The translations under genes were made by a program, and so were the position numbers. From Spisula solida (taxonomy: Eukaryota > Mollusca > Bivalvia > Venerida > Mactridae), in assembly GCA_947247005.1 (NCBI GenBank), contig OX365956.1, forward strand, positions 13,040,089 through 13,104,088: a DNA stretch of 64,000 nt, in the 5' to 3' direction. The notes under the pieces are model-generated. The model did not search any database and was not told the DNA's origin. It saw nothing but the letters and a program-made list of their open reading frames with translations. Every line of letters begins with the position of its first letter. The first letter of the stretch is position 1. Below are positions 22,801 through 34,624 of this stretch, piece after piece.

Positions 22801-23011
22801 TTTCTTAGTCACTACAGAGTGATTTTTAGAAGCACTGTGGATGCTAAGACCCTGCTTGTGAACCTTGTATGTATACATTCTAACATATAGCACACATACT
22901 ATAACATTCCTTATCTACAATAATGTGCTATTACAGCTAATCTATTGTCCTAATGTTTAGAATTTCAAAAGTTTGGGCAAAGTGAATCGTTGTGTTTCCC
23001 TTTGTTTTGAT

Positions 23012-23018
23012 TATACCA
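23012..23018 (+). promoter_or_regulatory. Candidate core promoter element of FAS1-B
   Basis: TATACCA lies about 75 bp before the start codon in a block (ATTATACCAGCAACAAATTC) similar to that upstream of FAS1-A. Confidence 0.3.
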
Positions 23019-23089
23019 GCAACAAATTCAAATTGTTTCATAAAAAGTAGGCTAGGAATACTACCTATCGTACGGGTGTCGGCTTTAAC

Positions 23090-26000
23090 ATGTTCGCAGT
23101 GATTATAATACAATGTTTGGTTGTTTCTGTGTCGACACAATCTCTTCTTGACTTAATGCAATATTGGGATATAGACAACATGAAAAGTATGATTAAACTC
23201 GTCACAGACGCCAATCTAACACATATGCTGGACGACGAAGGTATGTATACAAAGTTTGTACAACTATTCTCTTTAGACTTATAATGGCATGCCGTCCTTT
23301 TGCGTCTAGCTGCACAGATGACTTCGTTATTATCTTATCAGCAATATTACCTTGGTTGTGGTTAAGATCCAAAAATGATGGCCTTGACAATCCGGATAGA
23401 GTTAAGAAGCGACGCTATCTAGATGAACTCTTTAAAGGCTTCAATAATGATCTAGGTCAAATAATTCATAAATATATGAATACGTTTGATTACATAAAAC
23501 TATTTCACAAATATGTAGCGTGAGCACATGTAACGGTTGGAAACACGTGTTGATAGCCGCATATATATAAATCACCTTTAAGCTTAAAGGACACTTCCAT
23601 TTCAGTATATAAACCTGATACATGTTGTTATAATGTACTACAATCATGTTTCAGTTTGCATTTGATAATGAAATAATGGTCACTTGAACTAATGTTCCGT
23701 ACATATGTATTACAAAACGTTCCCAAACTGTGCTATGATGCACCAATCTATTTCGTCCGATTAAAAAACCCCACCAAACATATTTATATACCATTGGACA
23801 AGCCTGTGCTGTAAGCCTAGTCTGTAGAATAGTATTTCAAATAACACCCCGTAGTAAGTTAGTAATCTACTCCTCTCCAAGCAACTGACAACTTATACAA
23901 AACCTAGTTTCATGGTGATCCATTTGTAATTTTTTGTGGATTCATTATAGCCAGTCAAAGTGATAAAGAAGTAAATAAACGCTTATTGTTTATACATTTG
24001 AAAATCATTTATTTGCACCAGCGTAAGTCTAAGTTGAAATGCTGAAGGGTTATCTTTGTGTCCAATTTATGGAATCGATAGTTTCCGCATATCTAATCAA
24101 AGGAGTTTTATAAATAATGTCAATATTTTGGGAACTCGAAGCGCAGTGTAGCGTTGTATCCGAATACCCGCTATCATCCGAAATCAATACGAAATCCTAA
24201 TAGTTTACCTCCTTAGTGAGTATGTACCAATTGACATGCACTATACCAACACATGGGAGGAGGTCCCTTAAAGTAGAAGTATATTACTCTAAAAACAGGT
24301 ATTAGCATTGGAATCTGGTATAATTGGATATGTACGAGTATAGTAAAAACTGTAATACAACATTTGTTTTATAAATACACAGGACCGTACACGCTGTTCG
24401 CACCGAATGATGACGCCATTGCTCAGTTACCAAGAGAGGCATTAGAACGAATTCTGGATGACAAACAGTTTATTGTCGATCTGTTAAAATACCATATGGT
24501 GAATGGCAGATTGTATTCTCGCCAGATGTCCAATGATATGACCGTACCAAGTCTATATCAATCAGGGAAACCGATGGAAGTGCGCCTCAATCAATACAGA
24601 TCGGGTGATGTATGTATTGTGCTTTGTTAGACGGGTAGCATTTATAATCTGCATACGCTTCATAGAGGTTGAAATTTAGAATGTTGGAAAACAATTGCTG
24701 TTTATTGTAAAATAATGCAGTCATATTGATGTGTAAACTACCGATAGTATGACATTGCATGCATATGTTGCCTGATGAAACATGACTTTTTACTATGAAT
24801 ACAGGATGATGTGTTGGTGCAGCTATACCCACAACCCTGTTCCAATGCAGGTTCGACAACCACTACTAGTACACAATCTGTGATGGTTGCGATTTAGTTC
24901 ACTATAGTGCCTATAGAATTCTGGCAAAATCCTTTCAGGTGAAAACCAGTAACCACCGCCATCACAAGCTATTGACATCTTCATTGCAATATTAATCACG
25001 CCCGACAGTACAAGGGAACTATTTTACCTGAGCGTTTCTTTGCCTTAAATGTTTGAACGCGTGTCTAATACTAGTATATTGGAGCATAATTATGATCGAA
25101 TAGCGCATTGAATTACGACAAACGTACGTATGTACTCGTAAATAAATCAGTCGTATGAGAATTGAAACATGGCAAGATCCGTTACCATTCAAATATGTTT
25201 AATGACAGACACAGTTAGTGCACCTAGTCGTCATGTACTCATATTATACCAACTGTGGTACTGATATATTTTGTACAATTATCTACTTCGAACATGTTAC
25301 GTGTTTAAGTATTTTTGCAGTTTACTTGTGCTGAAGGTGCATGGTTAAGCTGGAAGGACAAGAATGCTACAAACGGTGTTTTACATATACTGGACAAAGT
25401 CATGTATCCATTCCCAGAGCAAAATATTCCCCAACTTCTCACCCAACAAAAAGGAAGATTCGCCACTTTACTTGCAGGTACTAATAACATCCGAAACATA
25501 AATGTCAACCATGAGGGCGTTTTCGTATGATGTATAGTCCAGTCAGGGTAAGAATACAATGACGCAGCGGTCGGGTCCACTATTACGGTGTAAATTTAAT
25601 TATAAAGGCTAAAACAGACAGCCATATTTCCAACACTAAACTTATTCAGAGAATGGTTGTAATCTTCTGTGTACACATAAACGGCTACGTCACTGTCACC
25701 CGATCCTAACTAGATTATAGATGTAATACGTTCTTTGTGTGATATTTACTCACTAGCAGGTACTAGTATACGTTGTGTGATTTCTGTTGAAGTCTGTTTA
25801 ATATGTTTTCCTATCGCTGGCATCACTTTAATGTTTGTGCTGTTCTATTGTTTCTCCTTTTTTCGCTTAATTTTGTTTAACAGTGCGTTTGTAGTCAAAA
25901 GAATATCGTACGAGTAAACGGTATTTGGTGTTAGTGAAACGGAAATAGCAAATGTGTTAACGCCTTAAGAGTTCGAAATTTCTCTCATGTTATTATGACT

Positions 26001-29000
26001 TCTCCAACGTCATCTGACTAGACCTTAGCATTTCCCTCCAATTATATCGACTGTGATAAAATCAACAAAATAGCGCCTTGTTTCGGGTATGCGTAAGGTA
26101 GCACACCTTAACTGCGTGCTGTTTTCATTGATATTTTGTCACGTTACAGCTGTGAAGAACACTAGCTCTCTCCAGATATTGGAAGGTGGACCATTCACAC
26201 TGTTCGCACCTACAGAAAAAGCTTTCCTCAATCTGGGATATGATTTCCGGACCAAACTGTTTGCCAATGTAACCGCTCTTAGAGGTAAATGTTTAGTCAA
26301 ATCGAGGGCGATTGAGAAAATCCTGAACTTAAATTAGTCACCCGCAATGATTATAACCAACTCCTGGCCTCGATCTCCCGAAGCATCTCAAGTTCAATTC
26401 TCAACTCAAATTGAGATTTTACTCTAATCCAAGTCTGACATTTTGATACATCAGAAGTTTTGATCTTGACATTTTATTGTACTAAACTCAGCATAAAGTG
26501 TCTGTTTTGTGATTGAAATATTGAGTCCAACATATCATGGAAATTACTTAAAAGAATAACGACAATATTTTGAGATGAGATTTAGCTCAAATTGAGATCT
26601 TTCGGGAGATCGGGGCCTGATGGTATATCACCACTAAGCAGAGAACATTATTCACATGTGTCTATGCCGAGATATATAGTTAATCATAGGTATCACTTTA
26701 TTTGATGTTAGGTACCTAACGTCAGACCCCCAACAAGCTAACAGACGATCTACTAAAAGGATATAGTCTGGACTAGATATGGCATTTTTTTTAGAGAACC
26801 GTGCTTTGAGGTATATCGTTTTTTTTCTCTTTTGATGATTTAGCACATATTCACTGTATAAAATCAGGTGGATATTCACTGTATAAAATCAGGTGGGTGC
26901 ATCGGGATTACACACCTGATTTTATTTAGTGAGCGTGTGCTATATCATAATCAAAAGAGAAAAAACTATATACCATAAATCCAGGTTCAAGTCTACCTGG
27001 TCCAGACTAATATATATGAGATGAATGTTTAGATCAATGCCTAACATCGATGGTGATAAGTCTACTGTTGTAACCATTGATAAATTAACTAAAACTCGAA
27101 ACTTTCGGTAATTTATTAAACAATTGTTGATGCATGTATAGGCAAAGGGTAATAGAAAAACGGACAGGGAAGCCAGCACTCAAACTTAACCAGCCGAGCA
27201 TAGAATCTATACAAACATCATGTACTACAATACACGCCACAATATTCAACACACAACTGAACGAGAAAATGAACCACTGAAAGTCCAAGTTTCAGCTGCC
27301 AAAAAGGCGGAATTCTAAGTTCCAGAAGTTAAAAAGCTGAAAGACCTAGTGTCAGCTATAAAAGCAGAATAACCTAGTTTTACCTATAAAAAGGCTGAAT
27401 GACCTATTTCAGCTGTAAAACAGACTGAAAGACCTAGTTGTGGCTGCCAAAGGGTTATAAAAAGCCAATTGTAAGAAGGTCTTTTGTAGATGTGTTAAAC
27501 TATCATCTGATTGGTGGAACAGTTTGGAAGAATGGATTTGGTTATGATGATTTAGTAAATACTGTTTATGGAAGAAATGTTGAGGTTAAAAAGGAGTATG
27601 AAGGTTGGTGGTCTCTATTTACATTATTATTTGGAGTTTTTCTCTGCCTAAAGCACAGGTAACTGTATCATTGATAAAGAGTAAAGACAAATTTCTTTAG
27701 TAAAATTTATCTTATCTACGTTATTATAAATTTTATAATTTTTTTGTTTACTCCTTATTAATGATACAGTTACCTGTGACGCAAGCACCTAATATTTATT
27801 TAGATACATTCGTTTACCAATGCATTTAATACATAGGAAAATATCAGTATAGATGTACGACAAGCTTCGACCGAGTCCAATTGCTAAGGTTGTACGATGT
27901 GTGATAGTCTGGGTATTTTGATCTGTTCGTCCGTCCGTCCTTCACATACATTGATTTTCGCTAAATCACACGAGTGCCATATAATATTTATATACCGGTA
28001 ATATAAACAATCTAGGCATTATTGGATTTGAACTCGCAGTTAATTGTATACATTTTCAAAATAAGACTCACAAAACCATTGCTGTTAACCACTCGGCTAT
28101 AGGGCAGTTGAAGTTTTGATCATTTAAATGTACTAATGATGTTAGGACTTAGTCCTGACATAACTGTAATAATCGATCGTGTTGAATGTTTGTTTACGCG
28201 GTTGTAACAGATAACTTTGAATCGACAGTATACGAACAATCATTGCATGAAAATTCAAGGTCTCGTGAGTTTTTAAGGTGCCATTATATAGTTTTCTACC
28301 ACCTTCGGTGTCTGACAATAATACATAGCGGCGGCATTGTTGATTCGAATATGGCGGGCCATATTCCGGGATGAGACACACGCTCAACGGCGAGCCATAA
28401 TTCGTACGTTAAAAAAGTATTGCCCCGAATTTGGCTCGCTGCGAATAACGCTCATTACTTATATGTAAGCAACAACAATACAACAATACAACATTTATTT
28501 CGTCAAGGTTACATGAGTAACAACAGACATATATGGGTTAGCGTAGTAACATACATAGTACAATGTTAATTATATTTCATAGCAACTTATTTGAAGTTCA
28601 GTATAACAGAAGTTTAACATATAAGTAAGAGTGGTGTCCAATATTAGAAATGTGCATATCTATAAACTATTAAGATGATTTTCCGAATTAAAGAAATTCA
28701 TATATATATATATATGCAGATCGTTACTAAAGAGGTTACATTGCGTCTTTACTTTTACTATTAAGAAAAACAGTATGTATACATTTGCATGGTAGCGTTT
28801 CTGGTATAGAATATATGGAATTGCATAGCAACATACGAAAAATAGTATTGCAATATTATGGAAATTGATTATTAGCGTATAATATCATCATATTTGGTAC
28901 AGTATTAAAATACATGACGACATTGAATAATTAGCAGTAAATACTACTGGTTTTAAATATTTCAAAAACACAAAACAACAACAGGTACAAATGTAGCACA

Positions 29001-32000
29001 GTATACTCTATGACAGAATGTGACTGTCACACAAACATTCAAAAATAAACAAATGTGTATACTCCTTTCACCATTATTGGAATAATGAATAAATTTATCA
29101 ACTTACAGCGTTTATCAGATAGGAGACAAAGATAGCTACTTTTTTTAAGACATTCATGTTATCATTATTGAGAACTTGTTGATATTTTATTACATTTGGG
29201 AGCGTATAGTAGTATCTATCTATGAATAATGTGCGTTTGTTCTGAAAGTGGCTACATACAAGCAGATAGTGCATATTGTCGCCTACACCACCTCTACAAA
29301 AAGTACAAGTTCGTTCGTTGTAAGGGGTATCATCCCATCTCCCGGTCTCGACGGGGAATTTATGGTTGAAAGTACGAAACTTCAGAAGTGGTATAAGGTA
29401 TCTAGATGGCAAGGAGATTAGGTAGTTTTCGAATTCGGTATTATCTTTGAAAGTTTTGTATTCTTTCCCTTTATTCGACTGTTCAAGTTTACCATTCCAG
29501 TTTTGTTTAAATTGGTCTATTAATCTCTGTTTTATTAACAAATGTAAATTCTTGTTTTGTATAGCATTTTGGTTAATAAAGAGGTCAGAATAACCAGTTG
29601 AATCTAGAATATTTCGGACACAAGATATCCATTTACTTGGTTTGTTACCATGAATAAGATGTTTGTATATCATGTAGGAGAATTTTTCTTTACTGCCATT
29701 GATAATATTTAGCCAATATTTTATCATTCTAGTTTGAAAATAAATAGTGAGTGGGTAACGACCAAGTTCGGCATAGAGAATGTATGCCGGTGTACTTTTT
29801 CTAGAATATGTTATTTTTCTAAGAAATTCGAGATGAATCTTTTCCATTATATCCGTATTTTCGTAACTCCAGATTTCACAACCATATGATAAGATAGGAA
29901 GGATTGTATGGTCAAATAGTTGCAGCTGTAGGTCGATTGGTAGGTGGAGGTTATAAATACGTTTATATAACAAGTACATGGCTTTTCTAGCTTGTGATAA
30001 AAGATGGGACCTAGCTTTATAGAAACTTCCGTTTGGTGAGAAAAAAATACCAAGGTATTTATATGAGTCAACAATCTCAAGTCTGCAACCAGCCAATGTA
30101 AAATTGTAATGATGAATGCCTCGTCTATTTGAGCCAATTACTATGACTTTTGTCTTGTTTGTGTTTATTTTAAGTTTCCAATTCTGACAATATTGGTTAA
30201 AATCGTTAAGACATTTTTGGAATTCTTCCACAGTCTTGCTTACAATTACAGTGTCGTCAGCAAAGAATAAGACAAGAATTCTTATAAATTTCAGCACATC
30301 GTTTTCCATAAATTCTAAATTAATACTTGTGTTTCCATTGTCAGATAGAAACTTTTGTAAGTCGTTTAGATACAACGAGAATAACAGAGGGGATAAATTT
30401 TCTCCTTGTCGGACTCCTGAGTCACAAGAGAAGGATGATGATATATCGGCATTTAGCTGAACACAAGATTTGATATTTGCATACATATTATGAATAACTC
30501 TAAAAAACTTTCCGTCTACCCCGTTACTTAATAATTTTTGAAACAATTCTACTCTTGGGATAAGGTCAAAACAACGTGAAAAATCGATGAAGCTCACAAA
30601 TAGCTTTCGTTTCTGTGATCGAAATAGCTCTATTAAGGTGTTAAGGACAAATATATGGTCGGTAGTGGAATGATCTTTTCTAAAGCCTGCTTGATTTTCT
30701 TCAATAATATTATGGTGTTCGACAAATTTGGTGAGTCGTGCATTTAGAACTGATGTAAATAGTTTACCGAGACAGCTTAAAATAGTAATGGGTCTGAAAT
30801 TTTCAGGGGCCGTTTGCGAACCCTTTCCTTTGAATATAGGGACAATGAAGCCTTCTGTCCAGCATTTAGGAATGTTTCCGGTATCTATGATGATATTGAA
30901 AAGTTTAGTGTATATAGGCAGCATTATGGATTTCGTTGATTTTAGATATTCATTAAGGATTTGATCAGATTGGCTGCATGCTTTCGCATTCTTACATTTT
31001 CCAATCATTTTATCAATTTCATCAGGGACGATTTGTGTATTAAGAATTTCATCAGCGTTTTCAATATTTGGATTAATTTCTATATTATCAGTATCTTCAA
31101 CATCAGTACCACTATTCACGTTCTTAAAATATTCGTAGAATTCATGTAAGGTTGGTGTTTTCTCGGTTTTATTACGTTTGAACTTGTTAAGAAAATTCCA
31201 GTAGGATTTGGGATTTTTTGATTTTATGTTCCGCAGTTTAGACTGGTTATGGAAGCGGTGCGTCTGTATGTGAGAATTCATTGTTTGTTTATAGTCGTGG
31301 CTCGCACGCTTCAATACATCTTGAGCACGTGGAGTTTTAGTCAACCGGTACTGTTTACGAGCACGATTATAAATTACTCGTTTATTGCGACATTGAGGCC
31401 CGTACCACGGCTGATTTGTACGTTTGTTAGCGTTTTTATTTAATGAATAGTTCGAATTGCGTTCTGCAAAAGTTTTAGCGCTAGAGTCAGAAAATATTTT
31501 TGAAATAGAATTGACAATGTCATTTATCTTTTCTTCGCGCTGTATATTGTTTACTGCGATACTGTCAAGCTCCAGTTCAACGGAGGCTACAAGGTCGAGA
31601 TCAATATTTTGTAAAAACACCGACCCCTTGTCTTGTCGCCATGGGGGTTTATTGCTTATATGGGGTATGTTATTAATACCTTGGGATTCTTGGTTGGGAA
31701 AATTTAGTTTACATGATACTAATGAGTGTCCATCAGAAAATAAGTGGTCAAGTTCGGTAATCTCAAAGTCAGAGATTAGTTTCAAGACTGACAATGAAGC
31801 CATGTTCGGCGCAATTTTTTACCCTTCGAATAAAGCTCATTGTTATGTAAGCCATTCGGCGCTTTTTTCACCCTTCGAATAAAGCTCTTTATTTGCCATG
31901 CAGGCCGACGTTAATAGCCTTATTCGTTGAGAGTGGGCCTCATCCGCGAATATTGCTCACCATGTATGCGAGCTATATTCAGTTGTTGCAAGATATCCTC

Positions 32001-32364
32001 ATGACGTTTCATGAAATTATGAAGTGATTTAGACGTTGCAGTATTGGGTATTAAAACGACGGACCCAGTCTACGAAATTATTGAATGGCACTCGTATAGA
32101 CGAGGGGTGATCCAGTATTACGTGGATTTTTGCTCTAATTCAAAATCCGTTATACTTACATTTACAAATCTGTAGACAACCTAACATTGATACTTACTGC
32201 ACAAGTATACCAAATTTCGTATTATTAATTTCGGTTATTATTTTTATATTTTAGGACCCTTTACCGTGAATGGTGCGACTATAGAGGAGGCCGATATCCC
32301 GGTGACCAACGGTGTGATCCATCAAATAGGGGCCGTGTTGATCCCTCCTGACTTCAAATACTAG
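23090..32364 (+). CDS. FAS1-B: secreted protein with two fasciclin domains, 297 aa
   Basis: Six coding exons: 23090-23240, 24383-24609, 25321-25477, 26150-26284, 27490-27603 and 32255-32364. They sum to 894 nt with phases 1,0,1,1,1, as in FAS1-A. The start ATG opens a short signal peptide (MFAVIIIQCLVVSVSTQ). Two FAS1 domains follow, with YTLFAPNDDAI and FTLFAPTEKAFLNLG as first motifs, LLKYHMVNG and LNYHLIGG as later motifs, and the same end TNGVIHQIGAVLIPPDFKY. Exons 2, 3, 4 and 6 are very close to FAS1-A; exons 1 and 5 have more replacements. Exon 3 is one codon longer than in A. Likely a secreted adhesion or matrix protein, by family. Intron 3 holds a family 1 MITE, intron 4 two other MITEs, and intron 5 (4.65 kb) a family 3 MITE plus an antisense LINE. 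Confidence 0.93.
23241..24382. other. FAS1-B intron 1
   Basis: Donor GTATGT, acceptor ACACAG. No repeat or RNA gene recognised. A 79-codon frame at 23284-23523 has no homologue known to me and is probably chance. Confidence 0.6.
24610..25320. other. FAS1-B intron 2
   Basis: Donor GTATGT, acceptor TTGCAG. The first bases still resemble FAS1-A intron 2 (TGTATTGT...TTAGA.GGGTAGCATTT), so the duplication includes introns. The rest has diverged. Confidence 0.65.
25533..25719. mobile_element. MITE family 1, shortened copy in FAS1-B intron 3
   Basis: Starts TATAGTCCAGTCAGGGTAAG and ends CCTAACTAGATTATA. About 30 bp shorter than standard copies. It separates the exon 3 donor from a remnant of the 46-bp unit at 25735-25775. 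Confidence 0.8.
25735..25775 (+). repeat. Single remnant of the FAS1-A 46-bp intron repeat
   Basis: TTCTTTGTGTGATATTTACT followed by CACTAGCAGGTACTAG matches one unit of the array at 12534-13215. It was not amplified in this gene. Confidence 0.7.
26365..26620. mobile_element. MITE with GGCCYCGATCTCCCGAA termini
   Basis: The left end reads TGGCCTCGATCTCCCGAAGC and the right end, reverse-complemented, AGGCCCCGATCTCCCGAAAG. AT-rich, non-coding interior. It sits in FAS1-B intron 4. Confidence 0.75.
26762..27012. mobile_element. Palindromic MITE with TATAGTCTGGAC termini
   Basis: Outer ends TATAGTCTGGACTAG and CCTGGTCCAGACTAATA are inverted repeats. Most of the element pairs with itself: TTTTTCTCTTTTGATGAT and AAATCAGGTG on the left match their complements at 26905-26965. 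A short direct repeat (ATATTCACTGTATAAAATCA) lies near the centre. FAS1-B intron 4. Confidence 0.75.
27160..27450. repeat. Dispersed-repeat fragment and degenerate tandem repeat before FAS1-B exon 5
   Basis: 27160-27240 shares GCACTCAA.CTTAACCAGCC with 32755-32790. 27275-27450 is a degenerate tandem repeat built on GGCTGAAAGACCTAGT and TCAGCTATAAAA with a period near 36 bp, ending close to the exon 5 acceptor. Confidence 0.6.
27654..27778. mobile_element. MITE family 3, copy in FAS1-B intron 5
   Basis: Ends CACAGGTAACTGTATCATTG and ATGATACAGTTACCTGTG are perfect complements over about 20 bp. It lies about 50 bp after the exon 5 donor. Confidence 0.88.
28465..31810 (-). mobile_element. Non-LTR retrotransposon (LINE), 5'-truncated, antisense in FAS1-B intron 5
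   Basis: It contains the reverse-transcriptase frame at 29098-31803. On the minus strand the 3' end carries AATAAATGTTGTATTGTTG followed by more TTG-rich repeats (about 28465-28505), as expected of a LINE tail. The 5' break is just upstream of the frame, inside the endonuclease region. Flanks share CGAATAA.GCTCATT (28431-28446 and 31829-31844), perhaps a diverged target duplication or a pre-existing repeat. Confidence 0.8.
29098..31803 (-). CDS. LINE ORF2-type reverse transcriptase, 901 codons, endonuclease mostly missing
   Basis: The first about 35 residues are the end of an apurinic-type endonuclease (ISDFEITELDHLFSDGHSLV). A full reverse-transcriptase core follows: FIVPIFKGKGS and NFRPITILS, the acidic DFSRCFD (about residue 415), GVRQGENLSPLLFSLYLNDL (about 459) and the catalytic FADD (about 513). 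A C-terminal C-x2-C-x8-H-x4-C motif (about 830-847) is typical of several non-LTR clades. The frame is unbroken, suggesting fairly recent insertion, but loss of the endonuclease should make it non-autonomous. In-frame stop TAA lies 18 nt before the first ATG. Exact clade (CR1, RTE-X, Jockey-like) is not resolved. Confidence 0.88.
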   Translation of the reverse strand: MASLSVLKLISDFEITELDHLFSDGHSLVSCKLNFPNQESQGINNIPHISNKPPWRQDKGSVFLQNIDLDLVASVELELDSIAVNNIQREEKINDIVNSISKIFSDSSAKTFAERNSNYSLNKNANKRTNQPWYGPQCRNKRVIYNRARKQYRLTKTPRAQDVLKRASHDYKQTMNSHIQTHRFHNQSKLRNIKSKNPKSYWNFLNKFKRNKTEKTPTLHEFYEYFKNVNSGTDVEDTDNIEINPNIENADEILNTQIVPDEIDKMIGKCKNAKACSQSDQILNEYLKSTKSIMLPIYTKLFNIIIDTGNIPKCWTEGFIVPIFKGKGSQTAPENFRPITILSCLGKLFTSVLNARLTKFVEHHNIIEENQAGFRKDHSTTDHIFVLNTLIELFRSQKRKLFVSFIDFSRCFDLIPRVELFQKLLSNGVDGKFFRVIHNMYANIKSCVQLNADISSSFSCDSGVRQGENLSPLLFSLYLNDLQKFLSDNGNTSINLEFMENDVLKFIRILVLFFADDTVIVSKTVEEFQKCLNDFNQYCQNWKLKINTNKTKVIVIGSNRRGIHHYNFTLAGCRLEIVDSYKYLGIFFSPNGSFYKARSHLLSQARKAMYLLYKRIYNLHLPIDLQLQLFDHTILPILSYGCEIWSYENTDIMEKIHLEFLRKITYSRKSTPAYILYAELGRYPLTIYFQTRMIKYWLNIINGSKEKFSYMIYKHLIHGNKPSKWISCVRNILDSTGYSDLFINQNAIQNKNLHLLIKQRLIDQFKQNWNGKLEQSNKGKEYKTFKDNTEFENYLISLPSRYLIPLLKFRTFNHKFPVETGRWDDTPYNERTCTFCRGGVGDNMHYLLVCSHFQNKRTLFIDRYYYTLPNVIKYQQVLNNDNMNVLKKVAIFVSYLINAVS
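31811..31905. repeat. Short tandem duplication beside the LINE 5' end
   Basis: The motif TTCGGCGC..TTTTT.ACCC followed by TTCGAATAAAGCTC occurs twice about 53 bp apart. The left LINE flank has a related stretch, so it may be host sequence duplicated around the insertion. Confidence 0.5.
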
Positions 32365-32384
32365 AACATTCAATGTATATATCC

Positions 32385-32390
32385 AATAAA
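32385..32390 (+). terminator. Poly(A) signal of FAS1-B
   Basis: AATAAA 20 bp after the stop codon; a second AATAAA occurs at about 32431. Confidence 0.6.
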
Positions 32391-33200
32391 ATACTGTAAC
32401 TCGTAAACGAGAGGTGTTCAACTTATATTTGAATAAAACTGAACATCGGATTGTGTCATACTAACACAATGCAATCGATTTTTTCTTTTGAACAATGTAG
32501 GAAAATGTGTTAAGTAACACACTCATTTTTATCATATTTGCATTATTATTCTGAACATAATCAACCTTCTTGGACAACAGCCCGGACAAATAGCCCCTAT
32601 AAAAGATTTTGGTGAAACACCCAAGTTAATGTAGACAATGAGTAATATTTGTTATATGCGTTCCCCTGTTTGTTTTGGCGAGATGGCACCAAATACAAAA
32701 ATCACCAAAAATTGAGCTCAACGATTGTCAAACAGATCATATTAAGTCAGACAGGGAAGGCAGCACTCAACTTAACCAGCCGAGCACAGAAAGCATTAAA
32801 AACACACAAAGCACAATGCCCAACTGAAAACATGGCATCCCGTCCTGAAAGTCTGCCGCCTCAGTCAGTCAAACTAAAACCATGCCCATTGGTTCTGTAA
32901 TATCTAAGCAAAATCCAATAACCAAAAATTGTGGTTGTAAGTATCAATTATAGCAATTGTCAATCGAATTATTTCGAAAATGTAAGGTGCAGAGTTAGAA
33001 AAATGTGATGTTCATTAGCTTAATTATGCAACCAAGCAAAACAAAGAGCGCGGACAACGGTCTTGGGGGCTGTATATGCGACAACGGAACGGTAATTTAA
33101 AGAAATCGAATCTGAAGAGTTAATATTTTATCTTAGAGAAAAGTATTATGTAGACAGAGTCTGCTTTTTTAGAAAGGTCGATGATGATAGGCATTAGTTG
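32391..33200. other. Intergenic stretch after FAS1-B
   Basis: Holds the dispersed-repeat fragment at 32748-32840, shared with 27160-27240. Otherwise nothing recognised. Confidence 0.5.
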
Positions 33201-33214
33201 AATTAAGAATGAAT

Positions 33215-33845
33215 TCTTGATAAAGATACCTACTCCTGTGTAGGTCATTGCGTCATGATGGTGAACAAGTATGCAAAGTATCAAAGCAGTATGTCAATGC
33301 ACTTTGAAAATATTACAGGTTACATAACTTTTACCTAAACTTTAACATTTGCATTTCTAAGTCCAAAAGGGGGCATAATTTCAACAAAATGCTTGATAGA
33401 GTTAACTAACTCTGTGTATGGGTTAGGGTCCATGATGGTGAACAAGTGTCAAAGAAATATGTCACTCCACTTTGAAAATATTTGATGTTAAAACTTGTAC
33501 CTAAACTTTAACATTTGCATTTCTTTGTCCAAAAGGGGGCGTAATTTAAACAAAATACTTGATAGAGTTATCTACCCCTGTGTATGGGTTGAGGGTAATA
33601 ATGGTGAGCAAGTATGCATAGTACCAAAGAAGTACATTGTATGTCTATGCACATTGAAGATATTCGAGGTTTAAAAAATTGTAACTAAACTTTAACATTT
33701 GCATGAAGTTGAAAAAGTGGTCATAATTTCAACAAAATGCTTGATAGAGTAACCAACTCATGCGTAGACGTTGTGGTCATGGTCGTGAACAAGTACAAAA
33801 TGTATGTAGAGCATTGAAGTAATATATCAAAGGACTTTGAACATT
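33215..33845. repeat. Degenerate tandem repeat, about 190-bp unit, 3 to 4 copies
   Basis: Each unit has AACTTTAACATTTGCATTTC, then CCAAAAGGGGGCATAATTTC, AACAAAATGCTTGATAGAGT and a variable ATGATGGTGAACAAGT. A related unit occurs at 52915-53265. Similar repeats are familiar to me from bivalve genomic sequence, which supports the taxonomic guess. Confidence 0.75.
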
Positions 33846-33847
33846 GA

Positions 33848-33955
33848 ATAGAATTAACAAAGTCATGTATCTTATCTCCGCGCTGTATATTGTTTTCTGC
33901 GATACTGTCAAATTCCAGTCCAACGGATGCCACAAGATTGTCAACCAAATAACGG
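33848..33955 (-). pseudogene. Fragment of the same LINE family
   Basis: Minus-strand translation gives LVASVGLEFDSIAENNIQRG and KIHDFVNSI, matching LVASVELELDSIAVNNIQRE and KINDIVNSI in the LINE at 29098-31803. Only about 35 codons remain. Confidence 0.8.
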
Positions 33956-34624
33956 ATGGACAATGATTTCAAACACTATTCATGTATGTTATCATGTATT
34001 TTAGTAATTCATTGCTTATCCCTAACATATCAGAAGTTAATTGTAGGCATAATAATATTATTATGATCATCAACAACATACTGAAGTGAGAATTTAGCGA
34101 GAACACTTTTAATTTACAGTTACAAATAAACACAGTTTTCGACACATGCGATACACAATATGTATACATGTGTTTTATCTACAAAATGTACATGCATGTT
34201 AAGTGACTGATAGAAACCCATATGGTCCAATGTGTATAATTGAAATACAAAATACATAACAAGTCTTAGAGCTAATCAAATTGAAGTACATATCAGAACG
34301 TAATCCAAAATAGCCGAACCCAAGAGCTTCTCCAGCTGCTTATAAATACGCATGCGCAGTTGCGCACAGTCTCATTTACTGGATTTATTTGGTAAAATAA
34401 AAAACCCTTAAATCGTCTGTTTACATGCATCTTTCTGTTCTTAAATCTTAATTTTATTAAGGATAGTTACAAATGTACTGTAGTTCCGCATATAGCTTCT
34501 CTTAAAGTCCAAAAGTATTTTTAATAATTTTATAGCCAGTATAATTATAGCATGATTGTAGTTATCATAGATTTTATTTCCAATTGGAAAACCTACAGTC
34601 ACTTGAAATATGTGTATAAGGTGG

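Noticed and set aside
22330..22890. 186-codon frame rich in DNAESIEKY and its companions
   Set aside because: The 27-bp unit is a multiple of three, so any stop-free unit gives a long frame in several frames and both strands. No independent evidence for coding.
30236..31882. Plus-strand frames across the LINE
   Set aside because: Antisense shadows of the reverse-transcriptase frame.
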